A stretch of 64,000 bases of DNA. Origin: Flavobacteriales bacterium. Its GTDB lineage: Bacteria; Bacteroidota; Bacteroidia; Flavobacteriales_D; Crocinitomicaceae. Location: contig CANFJL010000010.1 in assembly GCA_947447525.1 (NCBI GenBank), forward strand, positions 1 through 64,000, in the 5' to 3' direction. Of the stretch, positions 26,283 to 36,091 are shown in pieces (positions within the stretch are counted from its first letter, which is position 1; each line of letters begins with the position of its first letter). The notes under the pieces were generated by a model that did no database searches, was not told where the DNA came from, and saw nothing but the letters and a program-made list of their open reading frames with translations. Position numbers and translations under genes: made by a program.

Positions 26283-28763
26283 ATGAACACTACACTTCCT
26301 GATGAAACAAGAAAAAAATACACGAAAATATTTTGGGGATTTGCTTTATTCCCATTTCTGTTTGTTGTAGGATTAATTTTTCTTCAGTCAGAGGATGATC
26401 TTCCTCCAGTTTCTATGTTGGATAACCCTCCAGAATTACAAGCCTCTTTGATTTTTGGACAAGATGGCGATACTTTAGGTCGCTATTGGCAAGTAAATAG
26501 GACAAGTGCTGACTTTAAAAATATCTCCCCCTTTGTCTTTGATGCATTAATTTCAACTGAGGATGAAAGATTTTTAGAGCATTCTGGCGTAGACTTTCGT
26601 TCCATTGCAAGATCTTTTTCTTCGTTTGGTAGAGCAGGAGGTGCTTCAACTATTCCACAACAGTTGGCTAAATTACTTTTTACCTTGCAACAAAGACAAA
26701 AAGAAGAAATTGCCAGAGCAAAAGGAGAAGAAATTATTGGTGGCAACTTTGCCTTATTTGGGAAACTTCGAAGATTAAATGAAAAAGCTAGGGAAAATAT
26801 TATTGCAACCCGATTAGAAGCAAGATACACTAAAGATGAAATTATCACCATGTATCTTAATCAATTTGATTTTCTGTACAATGCTGTTGGAATTGAAAAT
26901 GCAGCAAAAGTATATTTTAATAAATCACCAAAGGCGTTAACAAAGGTAGAGGCGGCAACGCTAATTGGGATGTGTAAAAACCCCGGGCTTTATAATCCTT
27001 ACTCCTTTAAAATAAAAAATTACCGTCGATTTATTGCTGCAGATGAGGGCATAAGTCCTGCTGAAGTGAGCCAGGAACAAATAATTAAAGCAAGAGAAAA
27101 TGATTCTTTGAGAGCAATTAAAAGAAGGAATCAGGTGCTTTATCAATGGATGAAAAATAGTAAAGATGGAAATGAAGCCATTAAAAATCAAATAAGTAGA
27201 GAAGAATTTAATACGCTCTCTCAAGAACCTCTTGCAGTTAATTATCAATCTGTTGATCATAAAATTGGTCCAGGAGCCTATTTTAAAGAGGCGCTGCGCA
27301 CAGAAGTAACCGCTATTCTATTATCAAAAAAAGAAGATGGAAGTTTTCAATATGTGAGAGAGGACGGTCAACCATATGATATTTATAGTGATGGATTAAA
27401 AATCTATACCACTATTAATTCTCGCCTACAAAAATATGCGGAAGCCGCAGTTGAAGAGCACATAAAAGAAACCCTTCAGCCAGCATTTGATAATAATAAT
27501 AGAGGATTAAAGAATTATCCATTTTCGAACTCAATTGATCAATCTATGGTAGATCAAATCATGGAAAATGCAAGGAGATCAACTGGACGATATAAAATAA
27601 TGGCTGCTGCCGGTTATTCAGCACAAGAAATTATGAATTGCTTTAATACTCCTGTTCCGATGAGGGTTTTTACTTGGAAAAGTACCAAAGGAAGAGATAC
27701 AACCATGACGCCGAATGATTCTATTAGGTATTACAAAGCGTTCTTACACGCAGGATTAGTTTCTATTGAGCCTCAAACCGGATTTGTAAGAGCTTGGGTA
27801 GGTGGGATAAATGCTGAGTATTTCTCTTATGATCACGTGCGACTTGGGAAAAGACAAGTGGGATCAACTATAAAGCCTTTTGTGTATGCCGCTGCTTTAT
27901 CCATGAAAGTGGTGAATCCATGCACTACCTTCGGTGCAGGAGAATATTGCGTTGACCTGGTTGACAATCATAATAAAGTAGTTGGTAAATACTGCCCAAG
28001 CGGTGAAGCTGCGGGAAGTGTGAAAGATGGTCTTGCGCTTTCTTCAAATCCAATTACAGTAGCTGTGATGGCACGTATGGGAGCTTATAATCCTGTAGAA
28101 AAAACAGGTGGCCCTTATCAAATTGAAAAATTATTGAAAGAAACAGATATCTTTTTAAATCCTAATGATGTTGTACCTTCCATGTGTTTGGGAAGTATGG
28201 ACCTTTCTTTGTATCAACTGGTGGCGGCACAATGTATTTTTCCAAATAATGGGGTTTTTGTAAAACCAACTGCCATTCAAAGAATTCAAGATCGTAACGG
28301 AAAAATCATTTATGAGGCAGTTGAAGACAGTAAGCAAGCATTAAACTCAACAGTTTCCTACGAAATTTTAAAAATGATGAGGGGGGTTATTGAAAGAGGA
28401 ACTGGGGCCAGTTTAAGAAGTGGGCGTTATGGGCCCATAGCACCAACTGCTGGTAAAACAGGAACTACACAAAATAATTCAGACGGATGGTTTATTGGAA
28501 TTACGCCAGACTTAGTAACTGGGGTTTGGGTCGGGGCTGAAGACAGATCGGTTCGATTTAAATCCATGAATTATGGTCAAGGAGCTCGAATGGCACTTCC
28601 TATTTATGGGTTATATATGAAAGAAGTCTATAAGGACGCTAAAATTAGTCTGTCGACGCAAGACTTTTCGATCCCAAAAGATTATGACCCAAAAACATAC
28701 GACTGTAAAGAAGCAGTTATTCCCGAAGAAGCAGATGAAACTGATGTACCCTTTGAATTATAA
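26283..28763 (+). CDS. Class A penicillin-binding protein (PBP1A type)
   Basis: An 826-residue bifunctional peptidoglycan synthase. After one membrane helix (about 18-36) the GT51 glycosyltransferase domain shows [12 protein letters not shown] and [15 protein letters not shown]. The transpeptidase domain has STIK (in [13 protein letters not shown]), SSN ([16 protein letters not shown]) and KTGTT. The C-terminus is short and acidic ([12 protein letters not shown]). It reads in the same direction as the mre-mrd set and probably shares its transcript. It gives the cell a second polymerase-crosslinker beside RodA-PBP2. Confidence 0.94.
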   Translation: MNTTLPDETRKKYTKIFWGFALFPFLFVVGLIFLQSEDDLPPVSMLDNPPELQASLIFGQDGDTLGRYWQVNRTSADFKNISPFVFDALISTEDERFLEHSGVDFRSIARSFSSFGRAGGASTIPQQLAKLLFTLQQRQKEEIARAKGEEIIGGNFALFGKLRRLNEKARENIIATRLEARYTKDEIITMYLNQFDFLYNAVGIENAAKVYFNKSPKALTKVEAATLIGMCKNPGLYNPYSFKIKNYRRFIAADEGISPAEVSQEQIIKARENDSLRAIKRRNQVLYQWMKNSKDGNEAIKNQISREEFNTLSQEPLAVNYQSVDHKIGPGAYFKEALRTEVTAILLSKKEDGSFQYVREDGQPYDIYSDGLKIYTTINSRLQKYAEAAVEEHIKETLQPAFDNNNRGLKNYPFSNSIDQSMVDQIMENARRSTGRYKIMAAAGYSAQEIMNCFNTPVPMRVFTWKSTKGRDTTMTPNDSIRYYKAFLHAGLVSIEPQTGFVRAWVGGINAEYFSYDHVRLGKRQVGSTIKPFVYAAALSMKVVNPCTTFGAGEYCVDLVDNHNKVVGKYCPSGEAAGSVKDGLALSSNPITVAVMARMGAYNPVEKTGGPYQIEKLLKETDIFLNPNDVVPSMCLGSMDLSLYQLVAAQCIFPNNGVFVKPTAIQRIQDRNGKIIYEAVEDSKQALNSTVSYEILKMMRGVIERGTGASLRSGRYGPIAPTAGKTGTTQNNSDGWFIGITPDLVTGVWVGAEDRSVRFKSMNYGQGARMALPIYGLYMKEVYKDAKISLSTQDFSIPKDYDPKTYDCKEAVIPEEADETDVPFEL

Positions 28764-28765
28764 CC

Positions 28766-29473
28766 ATGAATAAAGTAGTAGAAAATGTTGAACAAGCATT
28801 AGTTGGCATCGAAGATGGAATGACCTTAATGCTTGGAGGTTTTGGTTTGTGTGGTATCCCTGAAAATTCGATCGCTGAGCTTGTTCGAAAAGGAGTTAAA
28901 AATTTAACCTGTATTTCTAATAATGCAGGAGTTGATGATTTTGGATTGGGCTTACTATTGCAAGGAAAACAAATTAAAAAAATGGTCAGCTCCTATGTGG
29001 GAGAAAATGATGAATTTGAAAGACAAATGCTTTCTGGCGAATTAGAAGTAGACTTAATTCCGCAAGGAAGTTTGGCTGAAAGATGTCGCGCTGGTGGAGC
29101 AGGTATTCCCGCTTTTTATACGCCTGCAGGGTATGGAACAGAGGTGGCAGAAGGAAAAGAAATTAGAATTTATAATGGTAAACCACATATTTTAGAGAGT
29201 GCGCTTACAGCAGACTATGCCATCGTTAAAGCTTGGAAGGGAGATACTGCTGGTAATTTGATTTACAAAGCAACTGCTCGAAATTTTAATCCTATGATGG
29301 CAATGGCAGGTAAAATAACTATTGCAGAGGTGGAAGAATTGGTGCCGATTGGTAGCTTAGATCCCAATCAAATTCACACACCTGGGATATTTGTTCAGCG
29401 CATTTTTCAAGGGAATAGTTTTGAAAAAAGAATCGAACAACGGACCGTACAAAAAAAGATTGAAGAAATTTAG
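28766..29473 (+). CDS. scoA: 3-oxoacid CoA-transferase, subunit A
   Basis: A 235-residue alpha subunit of succinyl-CoA:3-ketoacid (or acetate:acetoacetyl) CoA-transferase, which moves CoA between succinyl-CoA and acetoacetate in ketone-body or fatty-acid use. The family motif [11 protein letters not shown] (residues 24-34) and [16 protein letters not shown] are clear. It starts two bases after the PBP1A stop, with scoB 18 bases downstream. SCOT and AtoD cannot be separated reliably from sequence alone; the length and GLCG motif favour SCOT. Confidence 0.92.
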   Translation: MNKVVENVEQALVGIEDGMTLMLGGFGLCGIPENSIAELVRKGVKNLTCISNNAGVDDFGLGLLLQGKQIKKMVSSYVGENDEFERQMLSGELEVDLIPQGSLAERCRAGGAGIPAFYTPAGYGTEVAEGKEIRIYNGKPHILESALTADYAIVKAWKGDTAGNLIYKATARNFNPMMAMAGKITIAEVEELVPIGSLDPNQIHTPGIFVQRIFQGNSFEKRIEQRTVQKKIEEI

Positions 29474-29491
29474 ATATAAAAATTTACAGGA

Positions 29492-30148
29492 ATGGCACTA
29501 GATAAAATTGGAATTGCAAAACGCATCGCTCAAGAATTGCAAAATGGCTGGTATGTAAATCTAGGTATTGGTATACCAACGCTTGTTGCTAACTATATAC
29601 CTAAGGGTATCGAAGTTGAATTCCAATCAGAAAATGGAATATTAGGAATGGGGCCATTCCCGATGGAAGGAGAAGAAGATGCTGATTTAATCAATGCCGG
29701 GAAACAAACCATAACTGCACTTCCTGGAGCAGCTTTTTTTGATTCTGCTATGTCTTTTGCAATGATACGTGGACAACATGTCCAATTGACCGTTTTAGGC
29801 GCAATGGAAGTCTCTGAAAATGGTGATATAGCCAATTGGAAAATTCCTGGTAAAATGGTCAAAGGTATGGGGGGTGCCATGGACCTTGTAGCGTCTGCTG
29901 ATAATATTATTGTGGCTATGATGCACAGCAATAAAGCTGGGGAATCAAAAATTCTTAAAAAATGTACCCTGCCGCTTACAGGTGTTGGCTGTGTTAAAAA
30001 AGTAGTAACTGAATTAGCCGTTTTAGAAATTAAAAATGGGAAATTCTATCTTTTAGAAAGAGCCCCTGGAGTAAGTGTTGAAGAAATTATTGCTAAAACA
30101 GAAGGGGAATTGGTGGTTCCAGATTATGTACCCGAAATGATACTATAA
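29492..30148 (+). CDS. scoB: 3-oxoacid CoA-transferase, subunit B
   Basis: A 218-residue beta subunit completing the CoA-transferase with sco[14 protein letters not shown] and the catalytic glutamate in the SENGILG motif (E47), which forms the glutamyl-CoA intermediate, are intact, as is [10 protein letters not shown]. The heterodimer is cytoplasmic. A downstream enoyl-CoA hydratase at 35.3 kb could serve the same acyl-CoA pathways, but is not in the same operon. Confidence 0.93.
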   Translation: MALDKIGIAKRIAQELQNGWYVNLGIGIPTLVANYIPKGIEVEFQSENGILGMGPFPMEGEEDADLINAGKQTITALPGAAFFDSAMSFAMIRGQHVQLTVLGAMEVSENGDIANWKIPGKMVKGMGGAMDLVASADNIIVAMMHSNKAGESKILKKCTLPLTGVGCVKKVVTELAVLEIKNGKFYLLERAPGVSVEEIIAKTEGELVVPDYVPEMIL

Positions 30149-30150
30149 AT

Positions 30151-30957
30151 TTGAAATTAGAAGCAAAATACCATAGCGCAGTTATTGCTTCTATTGAAGC
30201 CTCAAAAAAAATTATGGAGGTGTATCAATCTGATTTTAATTCTGAAATTAAAGGTGATGGGTCTCCATTAACCCTTGCCGATCAAGCCTCTTCGGATATT
30301 ATACAAAAACACTTAGCTAAAACTGATATTCCAATAACGGAAGAAGAAACAACCAAAGCAGATTTTAATATCCGCAAAACTTGGAAAGCTTCTTGGTGTG
30401 TTGACCCATTAGATGGGACAAAAGAGTTCATAAAAAGAAATGGTGAATTTGCCGTTAGTATAGCTTTGATAGACTATGATGCGCCTATTTTTGGAGTTAT
30501 TGCTTCACCCGTTAAACAAGAATTACTATTTGGAGGAAAAAGTTTAGGGGTCTTTATATGCTCATTTGAAGATTTTTGTGATGCCACTAAATGGACAGAA
30601 ATTAAGCCTTCACTTCAAGTAAACATGCCTTTACGAATGCTTGTTTCAAGAAGTCACCCCTCAGATGTTGGTGATGCTTTTCATCATAAGTTACAAGAAA
30701 AATTCCCGGAAATAATAAACACTTCGAAGGGCTCTGCCCTCAAATTTTTTGATTTAGCACTTGGAAAAGCAGATGTATATCCTCGTTTTGCGCCTACTAT
30801 GGAATGGGATATTGCAGCTGGACAAGCGATCTTGGAAGCATTAGGTGGCGGGGTTTTCGATGCCTCTACAGGAATGTCTTTGCGGTATAATAAACAAGAC
30901 TTAACCAATCCATTTTTTATTGCTCAAACAGCAGGATTTATGCAAAGTATGTTATGA
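30151..30957 (+). CDS. cysQ: 3'(2'),5'-bisphosphate nucleotidase CysQ
   Basis: A 268-residue inositol-monophosphatase-fold enzyme that hydrolyses PAP, the by-product of sulfate activation and sulfotransfer, to AMP. The metal-binding motif DPLDGTKEFIKRNGEFAVSIA (D85, D88) and the second motif MEWDIAAGQAILEALGG are present. No ATG fits; TTG at 30151, two bases after the scoB stop, is the only start preserving the N-terminal helix. It overlaps the following Wzi-like gene by four bases, so the two are translated together. Confidence 0.9.
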   Translation: MKLEAKYHSAVIASIEASKKIMEVYQSDFNSEIKGDGSPLTLADQASSDIIQKHLAKTDIPITEEETTKADFNIRKTWKASWCVDPLDGTKEFIKRNGEFAVSIALIDYDAPIFGVIASPVKQELLFGGKSLGVFICSFEDFCDATKWTEIKPSLQVNMPLRMLVSRSHPSDVGDAFHHKLQEKFPEIINTSKGSALKFFDLALGKADVYPRFAPTMEWDIAAGQAILEALGGGVFDASTGMSLRYNKQDLTNPFFIAQTAGFMQSML

Positions 30958-32504
30958 GAAATAAGCTGCTACTTTTTATTTTTTCCTTACCCCTTTTGAG
31001 TTATGGTCAGTTAAATTTGTTGCCTATTTCTAGCGCTTTTAAAGATGATTGGTTTAAGCCTACCTTTTATATTAATTCAAATAATAATGGCGACTTTTTA
31101 CCCATTATTTATCAAATGCGTTCTTTTAAAATACCTAAAGACAGCTTGGATATTATTATAGTAACAGAGCCAAAGAAAAAATTTAGGCAGGGTCAATTGA
31201 TCGAAATTAAAGGAGATGATTATTTAATCTCTTTCTCTCCTTTATTCAATTTTGGGATGGGAAAAGACATATGTGATACTAACAATGATAGATTATTTCA
31301 AAATACTAGGGGGGTATTATTTAAAGGAGCAATAACTGATCGTTTTTCTTTTTCATCCTCCTTTTATGAAAATCAAACCCGTTTTGCCTCTTATGAACAA
31401 TCCTATATGTCTGAACATGGCGAGATTTATCCCACTACAAATAATAATTATACGCTTCAAAATGCTGTAGTTCCAGGTGCGGCAAGAACGAAGCCATTTA
31501 AGAATACAGCTTATGATTATGCCTATGCGGTCGGAAGCTTAGTATATCGCATAAATAAAAAAGTAGATCTTATCGCAGGCAACAACCAACAATTTATCGG
31601 CGCTGGACATCGTTCCTTATTGCTCTCAGACAACAGCGTTGGATCCCCTTATTTTAAATTTAATTATCAAATTAACCAAAAATGGAGTTTTCAATATATG
31701 AGAAGCCGTTTGTTGAACTTGGTTAGAAAAAATGTTTATTCAACCGTTGAGGGTTATTACCAACCTAAGGGACTTGCCATAAATTATATCACTTATGCTC
31801 CAAATAAAACATTTTCAATTAGTTTTTTTGAAGGGTCTATTTGGGCCAGAGGAGATTCACTTACCACTTCAAGAATTAACCCATTATACTTTTGTCCAGT
31901 GCCCTTAATTAATAAATTAATTAAAGAAGAAACTGTTTATTCAGTAATTGGAACTAATGTCAACTGGATCATTAATTCAACAATAAGAATCTATGGACAA
32001 GGAGCCATTTCCAAATATAAAAATTTGACTTATGCCTATCAAGGTGGTTTTAGACTTTATGAAATATTCAGTATTAGAAAATTAATGCTTCAGATGGAAT
32101 ATAATTTAGTCTCTAAGGATATGTACAGAGCCCCGATTCAAAGATTGTCTTTTACACAATATAACCTTCCACTTGCGCATATAAAAGGTGATGGTTTTAG
32201 AGAAATAATAATGCGCGCTAGTTGGTCTAGAAATAACTTTTTCTTTTCTGGGAAAAGTATATTTTATCAATTAATGGATTACAATAAAAATAGTTTAATG
32301 TCCATTTCAATGCCAACTTTATCTGAAAATAAATGGATCAATTTCGAACAATTTGAACTTGCATATCGCTTTAATGAGACGCTTGACATGACCGCTTTTA
32401 TTGGATTCACTTATAGAAATAATTTAGGTACTAATGAACAAAAAAATTGTATTTTAAACCTAGGGTTTCGCACCAATTTAATCAATCATTATAATGATTA
32501 TTAA
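30954..32504 (+). CDS. Outer-membrane barrel protein, Wzi/capsule-assembly-like (first of two)
   Basis: A 516-residue protein with signal peptide (1-18, ending LLSYG). The rest is alternating beta-strand sequence typical of a large outer-membrane barrel. The segment GNNQQFIGAGHRSLLLSDN (about 205-223) is a signature I associate with Wzi-type capsule-assembly proteins, which in E. coli anchor group 1 capsule at the cell surface. The next gene encodes a related barrel with a matching segment, so this is a tandem paralogue pair. It overlaps cysQ by four bases. Surface polysaccharide attachment or export is the likely role. Confidence 0.75.
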   Translation: MRNKLLLFIFSLPLLSYGQLNLLPISSAFKDDWFKPTFYINSNNNGDFLPIIYQMRSFKIPKDSLDIIIVTEPKKKFRQGQLIEIKGDDYLISFSPLFNFGMGKDICDTNNDRLFQNTRGVLFKGAITDRFSFSSSFYENQTRFASYEQSYMSEHGEIYPTTNNNYTLQNAVVPGAARTKPFKNTAYDYAYAVGSLVYRINKKVDLIAGNNQQFIGAGHRSLLLSDNSVGSPYFKFNYQINQKWSFQYMRSRLLNLVRKNVYSTVEGYYQPKGLAINYITYAPNKTFSISFFEGSIWARGDSLTTSRINPLYFCPVPLINKLIKEETVYSVIGTNVNWIINSTIRIYGQGAISKYKNLTYAYQGGFRLYEIFSIRKLMLQMEYNLVSKDMYRAPIQRLSFTQYNLPLAHIKGDGFREIIMRASWSRNNFFFSGKSIFYQLMDYNKNSLMSISMPTLSENKWINFEQFELAYRFNETLDMTAFIGFTYRNNLGTNEQKNCILNLGFRTNLINHYNDY

Positions 32505-33945
32505 GCAGATAATTTTACTCTTTGTGTGCACAATTGCACTTGAGCTTCAGGGCCAAATACAAGAAGGTTTTCTCCTAACGCCCTTCCAGACAGATTCTGT
32601 AAACAAAGAAATAAATGCAACTCATTCAGGTATTTTTCCTGCTATTCAATTAAATATTGCGAAAAATATAGGCTTTAAATTAAATAAGAACCATCAAGTC
32701 ATACCATTACTTGATCTTGGAATTCAAAATAATACAGAAATAAATTATCGTATTGGCGGTGGATTATTGTTTGAGGGGAGCCCTTTAAAAAATTTATATT
32801 ATAGAATTGGTGGGCTTGTTTATTATGCTAAAAACGACACTTTTTTTCATGTTCCTTTTGGTAAAGAAATCGGTCAAAAAGGGCTTGGATTTATGGGTGC
32901 CCCCATGGGAAGAATTTCCTATTCTCCTCATAAATATTTTAATTTTCAATTGGGTTACGACAAGAATTTTATTGGAGAGGGATCGCGGTCTTTATTTCTA
33001 AGTGACTATGGAAAGCCCTATTTATTTGGTCAAATTAAAACTCATTTTTGGCATCTTGATTATTTAGTTTTGTATCAATCATTCAAAGAAAACTACCAAG
33101 GAAAAAATCAAACGAAATACGCCGCAAGTCATTTTTTAAGTTGGAATATTACCAAAAAAATAAACATTAATTTTTTTGAATCTGTCATTTTCCGTGCAAA
33201 AGATACTTTATTACAACGAGGTTTTGACCCTGAATATTTAAACCCATTAATTTTTTATAGGCCACAAGAATATGCCATAGGTTCTTCTGATAATGCCTTA
33301 ATAGGCATGGGGCTTTCTATAAAAATTAAAAAGGCGAAATTATACAGTCAATTAATTATAGACGATTTCTTGTTGTCGGCTGTTCAAGCGAAAAGTGGCT
33401 ATTGGGCAAATAAAATTGGGGGGCAAATAGGCTTCAAATCAATGTATAAGAAAGGAGCCAACAATCTCTCTTACAGAATAGAATTGAATGCTGTAAGGCC
33501 GTATACCTATTCTCATTTGAATCCTATGCAAAATTATGGGAACAATAATGCGACACTAAGCCATCCATTAGGAGCTAATTTTATTGAACTCTACCTCGAA
33601 GGTAAGTGGCACTATTTAAAAAATACCTTCCAACTTTCTGGATCATATGGCTTGATGGGATTAGATAAAAACAACTTAAATTATGGCGCTAATATTTATC
33701 AAAGTTATGCGCTGCGTCCTTATGATTTTGGCGTTGTAATAGGTCAAGGAACGGGGGTCAATTTTTATCGGGTGAATCTTCAATACAGGCGCGCTATATC
33801 TGAAAAAGGTAGTATTTCAGCTTATGCTGAATTACAATTTCGAGGAGATCAATATCAAATTAACAATACCAGTACTATTCAGTATTCTATTCTTCCGGTA
33901 ATTGGATTACGGTCTCAATTGTGGAACGATTACAGAAACTATTAA
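32494..33945 (+). CDS. Outer-membrane barrel protein, Wzi/capsule-assembly-like (second of two)
   Basis: A 483-residue paralogue of the upstream barrel, overlapping it by 11 bases. The signal peptide is residues 1-21 (ending LELQGQ). GYDKNFIGEGSRSLFLSDYG corresponds to the GNNQQFIGAGHRSLLLSDN segment of the neighbour, and both continue with aromatic-rich strands and end in short hydrophilic segments (NDYRNY). Sequence between the two is otherwise quite divergent, which points to an old duplication with separate roles or a hetero-complex. A terminator follows directly. Confidence 0.75.
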   Translation: MIIKQIILLFVCTIALELQGQIQEGFLLTPFQTDSVNKEINATHSGIFPAIQLNIAKNIGFKLNKNHQVIPLLDLGIQNNTEINYRIGGGLLFEGSPLKNLYYRIGGLVYYAKNDTFFHVPFGKEIGQKGLGFMGAPMGRISYSPHKYFNFQLGYDKNFIGEGSRSLFLSDYGKPYLFGQIKTHFWHLDYLVLYQSFKENYQGKNQTKYAASHFLSWNITKKININFFESVIFRAKDTLLQRGFDPEYLNPLIFYRPQEYAIGSSDNALIGMGLSIKIKKAKLYSQLIIDDFLLSAVQAKSGYWANKIGGQIGFKSMYKKGANNLSYRIELNAVRPYTYSHLNPMQNYGNNNATLSHPLGANFIELYLEGKWHYLKNTFQLSGSYGLMGLDKNNLNYGANIYQSYALRPYDFGVVIGQGTGVNFYRVNLQYRRAISEKGSISAYAELQFRGDQYQINNTSTIQYSILPVIGLRSQLWNDYRNY

Positions 33946-33950
33946 TAAAA

Positions 33951-33970
33951 AAAGCAGCCGTAGCTGCTTT
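33951..33970. terminator. Bidirectional terminator between the Wzi-like pair and the SSB genes
   Basis: AAAGCAGC (33951-33958), loop CGTA, GCTGCTTT (33963-33970) is a perfect 8-bp stem with an A-run before and T-rich sequence after it. It sits between convergent genes and should end transcription from both sides. Confidence 0.88.
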
Positions 33971-33990
33971 CTTATTATTTAGATTGGAGG

Positions 33991-34317
33991 TTAAAGTCCT
34001 ATGATTTGTTTCAATTCAACTTCCGTTGAACTTAATTGTGTACCCTCATTACTTAGATAGGTACGGTTAATTAATCGGCCATGAATGGCCACCTTTTTGC
34101 CCTGTTCACCATAAGTTTCAACAAACTGAGCTAAATTGCCCCAGGCAAATACTTTATGCCATTGAACTTGAGACACATATTTTCCATCATTCTTCCGAAT
34201 CATTTTATGTGTCGCTAAATTAAACCTGGCTACAGCATTTCCATTGTCAAACTTGGTTACTTGAGCGTTATTTCCCATGCTTCCCACAAGGGTTACATAG
34301 TTCCTGAAATCACTCAT
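33991..34317 (-). CDS. Short single-stranded DNA-binding protein (SSB paralogue 3 in transcription order)
   Basis: A 108-residue OB-fold SSB: YVTLVGSMGNNAQVTKF, NAVARFNLATH and WHKVFAWGNLAQFVETYGEQGKKVAIHGRL follow the bacterial SSB pattern. The protein ends right after the OB fold (EVELKQIIGL), so it lacks the flexible linker and the acidic tip (DDDIPF in E. coli) that recruits repair and replication proteins. It should bind ssDNA but not act as the general SSB. It is the last of three tandem SSB genes, 85 bases after its neighbour. Confidence 0.88.
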   Translation of the reverse strand: MSDFRNYVTLVGSMGNNAQVTKFDNGNAVARFNLATHKMIRKNDGKYVSQVQWHKVFAWGNLAQFVETYGEQGKKVAIHGRLINRTYLSNEGTQLSSTEVELKQIIGL

Positions 34318-34402
34318 TTTTTATTTTTTTATTGATTATATATAGTGGGACCGACTTCCCATTTATTGAAGGCACCATAGGCGTCGATCCTCGTTAGTTT
34401 AA

Positions 34403-34714
34403 CTACATTACAATTAAATCATTAACCTCAACCTCTGTGATATAGTTTATTTTACCGTTAGAATTATAAAACCTAGTGGTTAATCTCCCTTCAACTGCTA
34501 ATTCAACTCCTTCTTTTCCGTATTCAACCACTATTGGTATCCATCGTCCCCAGGCGCTAATTAAGTGTTTAAAATTGCGGGCTTTTAAAGTGCCGCTTGC
34601 ATCCAAATAATCCTCCTTAGTGGAGAGGATAAATCTTGCTACCTGTTTTCCAGATCCATCTTTTGCAAGTCTTGGAATCGTGCCAACGGTTCCAATTAAA
34701 TTCACATGATTCAT
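34403..34714 (-). CDS. Short single-stranded DNA-binding protein (SSB paralogue 2)
   Basis: A 103-residue OB-fold protein: MNHVNLIGTVGTIPRLAKDGSGKQVARFIL is the SSB beginning, and the usual WHxVxxWG segment has changed to HLISAWGRWIPIVVEYGKEGVELAVEGRL. The substitutions make it the most divergent of the three. It ends EVEVNDLIVM, again without an acidic tail. It lies 21 bases downstream of paralogue 1, which suggests one transcript. The altered aromatic pattern could change ssDNA affinity. Confidence 0.85.
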   Translation of the reverse strand: MNHVNLIGTVGTIPRLAKDGSGKQVARFILSTKEDYLDASGTLKARNFKHLISAWGRWIPIVVEYGKEGVELAVEGRLTTRFYNSNGKINYITEVEVNDLIVM

Positions 34715-34735
34715 AAACGCTATATTTTATTTTTA

Positions 34736-35086
34736 TTATTTATCTGATTCACTTTTTCCCTGCAATAACAAAAACTCATTTGCTTCAATTACAGTACTAT
34801 AGCGCTTTTCTCCTTTCGCGTCTTCATAGGTTTGATGGACTAATTTTCCTTCTATTAGAATTTCCTGTCCTTTTGTTAATGTCTTTTGAGCGCGCTCTCC
34901 AGTCTTGCCCCAAATATTGATAGTGTGCCATTGTGTGTTTTCTTTCCACTCACCGCTTTTATCTTTATAATTCTCATTGGTAGCCAGTGTAAAGCGCGCT
35001 AAACTTTTTCCTGAATCAAAGGTTACAAATTCTGGTTCTGCTCCTAATCGGCCAATTAAATTAACCTTGTTTTTTAATGCATTCAT
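34736..35086 (-). CDS. Short single-stranded DNA-binding protein (SSB paralogue 1)
   Basis: A 116-residue OB-fold SSB and the most canonical of the three: NKVNLIGRLGAEPEFVTFDSGKSLARFTLATNE, then WHTINIWGKTGERAQKTLTKGQEILIEGKL and the strand YSTVIEANEFLLL. After the OB fold only a short polar tail (QGKSESDK) follows, not the long linker and acidic tip of a housekeeping SSB. It is the promoter-proximal member of the set and diverges from the enoyl-CoA hydratase gene across 228 bases. Confidence 0.9.
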   Translation of the reverse strand: MNALKNKVNLIGRLGAEPEFVTFDSGKSLARFTLATNENYKDKSGEWKENTQWHTINIWGKTGERAQKTLTKGQEILIEGKLVHQTYEDAKGEKRYSTVIEANEFLLLQGKSESDK

Positions 35087-35314
35087 TTTTTATGTTTTAT
35101 TAATTAAAATTGTTTATCGTCGATTTTTTTCGTGTTTAAATCAACATTGCAAAGTTGCATAGGGCGCCTATTTGCAGTCGGTTTTTATTCAATTATTATC
35201 GATTATTATTCGTTTATAGTCTTTTATAACTATCCTCAATAAGGAAAATGTGCGTTTAGACACTCGTGAATTGAGCTGAATTAATCACTAACTTTATGCA
35301 CTTAGAAAGCTAGT

Positions 35315-36091
35315 ATGTATAAAAATATCATCATTTCCCAAACAGAGGGGATCCAAATCATTACCATAAATAGACCTGAGCAATTAAATGCACTTAATAA
35401 GCTCACTATTGAAGAATTAAGCAACGCTATAGGTGAGGCCGAAGAAAATATATCTATTGGAGTTATTATCTTAACGGGAGCGGGAGAAAAATCTTTTGTT
35501 GCGGGTGCAGACATCAAAGAATTTGCAGATTTCAATATTGCAGAAGGGGGAGCGCTTGCTGAAACGGGGCAGACACTTTTATTTAATAAAATAGAACAAC
35601 TTAACAAGCCTGTAATTGCGGCTATAAATGGTTTCGCTTTAGGTGGAGGGTTAGAATTGGCGATGAGTTGTCATCTAAGGTTGGCGGCTCAAAATGCTCG
35701 CTTAGGACTCCCTGAAGTTTCCTTGGGACTTATCCCAGGATACGGTGGAACCCAGCGCTTGGCGCAATTGGTGGGCAGAGGAAAGGCGAACGAAATGATT
35801 TTTACAGCCGGGATGATCTTGGCCGATGAAGCGCTTCAAATTGGTTTGGTAAATCATGTTGTTGAAGCCAATGAATTATTAGATAAGTGTGTAGAAATCG
35901 CAAATAAAATAATGAGAAATTCCCCAATGGCAATTGCGACAGCGATTCAATGCGTAAATGCTGGGTATCAAGATGGCGTTAATGGTTATGAAGTTGAGAT
36001 TGAATCCTTTGGCCGTTGTTTTGGAACAAAAGATTTTATTGAAGGGACAAGTGCCTTTTTAAATAAACAAAAGCCTAGTTTTAGAAATTAA
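35315..36091 (+). CDS. Enoyl-CoA hydratase/isomerase family protein
   Basis: A 258-residue crotonase-fold enzyme of about the usual length. The oxyanion-hole segments GAGEKSFVAGADIKEF and GFALGGGLELAMSCHLRLA are intact, and both catalytic glutamates appear to be present (in GGLELAM and GLPEVSLGLIPGYGGTQRL). It most likely hydrates 2-enoyl-CoA in beta-oxidation or a related pathway. The start of the flippase gene overlaps its stop (TAATG), an unusual pairing of functions. The 228-base region upstream is AT-rich; TAACTTTA at 35289-35296 is a near match to a -7 element. Confidence 0.92.
   Translation: MYKNIIISQTEGIQIITINRPEQLNALNKLTIEELSNAIGEAEENISIGVIILTGAGEKSFVAGADIKEFADFNIAEGGALAETGQTLLFNKIEQLNKPVIAAINGFALGGGLELAMSCHLRLAAQNARLGLPEVSLGLIPGYGGTQRLAQLVGRGKANEMIFTAGMILADEALQIGLVNHVVEANELLDKCVEIANKIMRNSPMAIATAIQCVNAGYQDGVNGYEVEIESFGRCFGTKDFIEGTSAFLNKQKPSFRN

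Noticed and set aside
27833..27844. CACGTG inside the PBP1A gene as another parS site
   Set aside because: Only the central six bases match; the flanks (GAT and CGAC) do not fit TGTTTCACGTGAAACA.
34346..34361. TGGGA/TCCCA hairpin between SSB paralogues 2 and 3
   Set aside because: A 5-bp stem without a T-run on either strand; it is too weak to call a terminator or attenuator.
33991..35086. Prophage or plasmid remnant around the SSB genes
   Set aside because: No integrase, replication, structural or mobilisation genes are found on either side; the neighbours are ordinary chromosomal genes.
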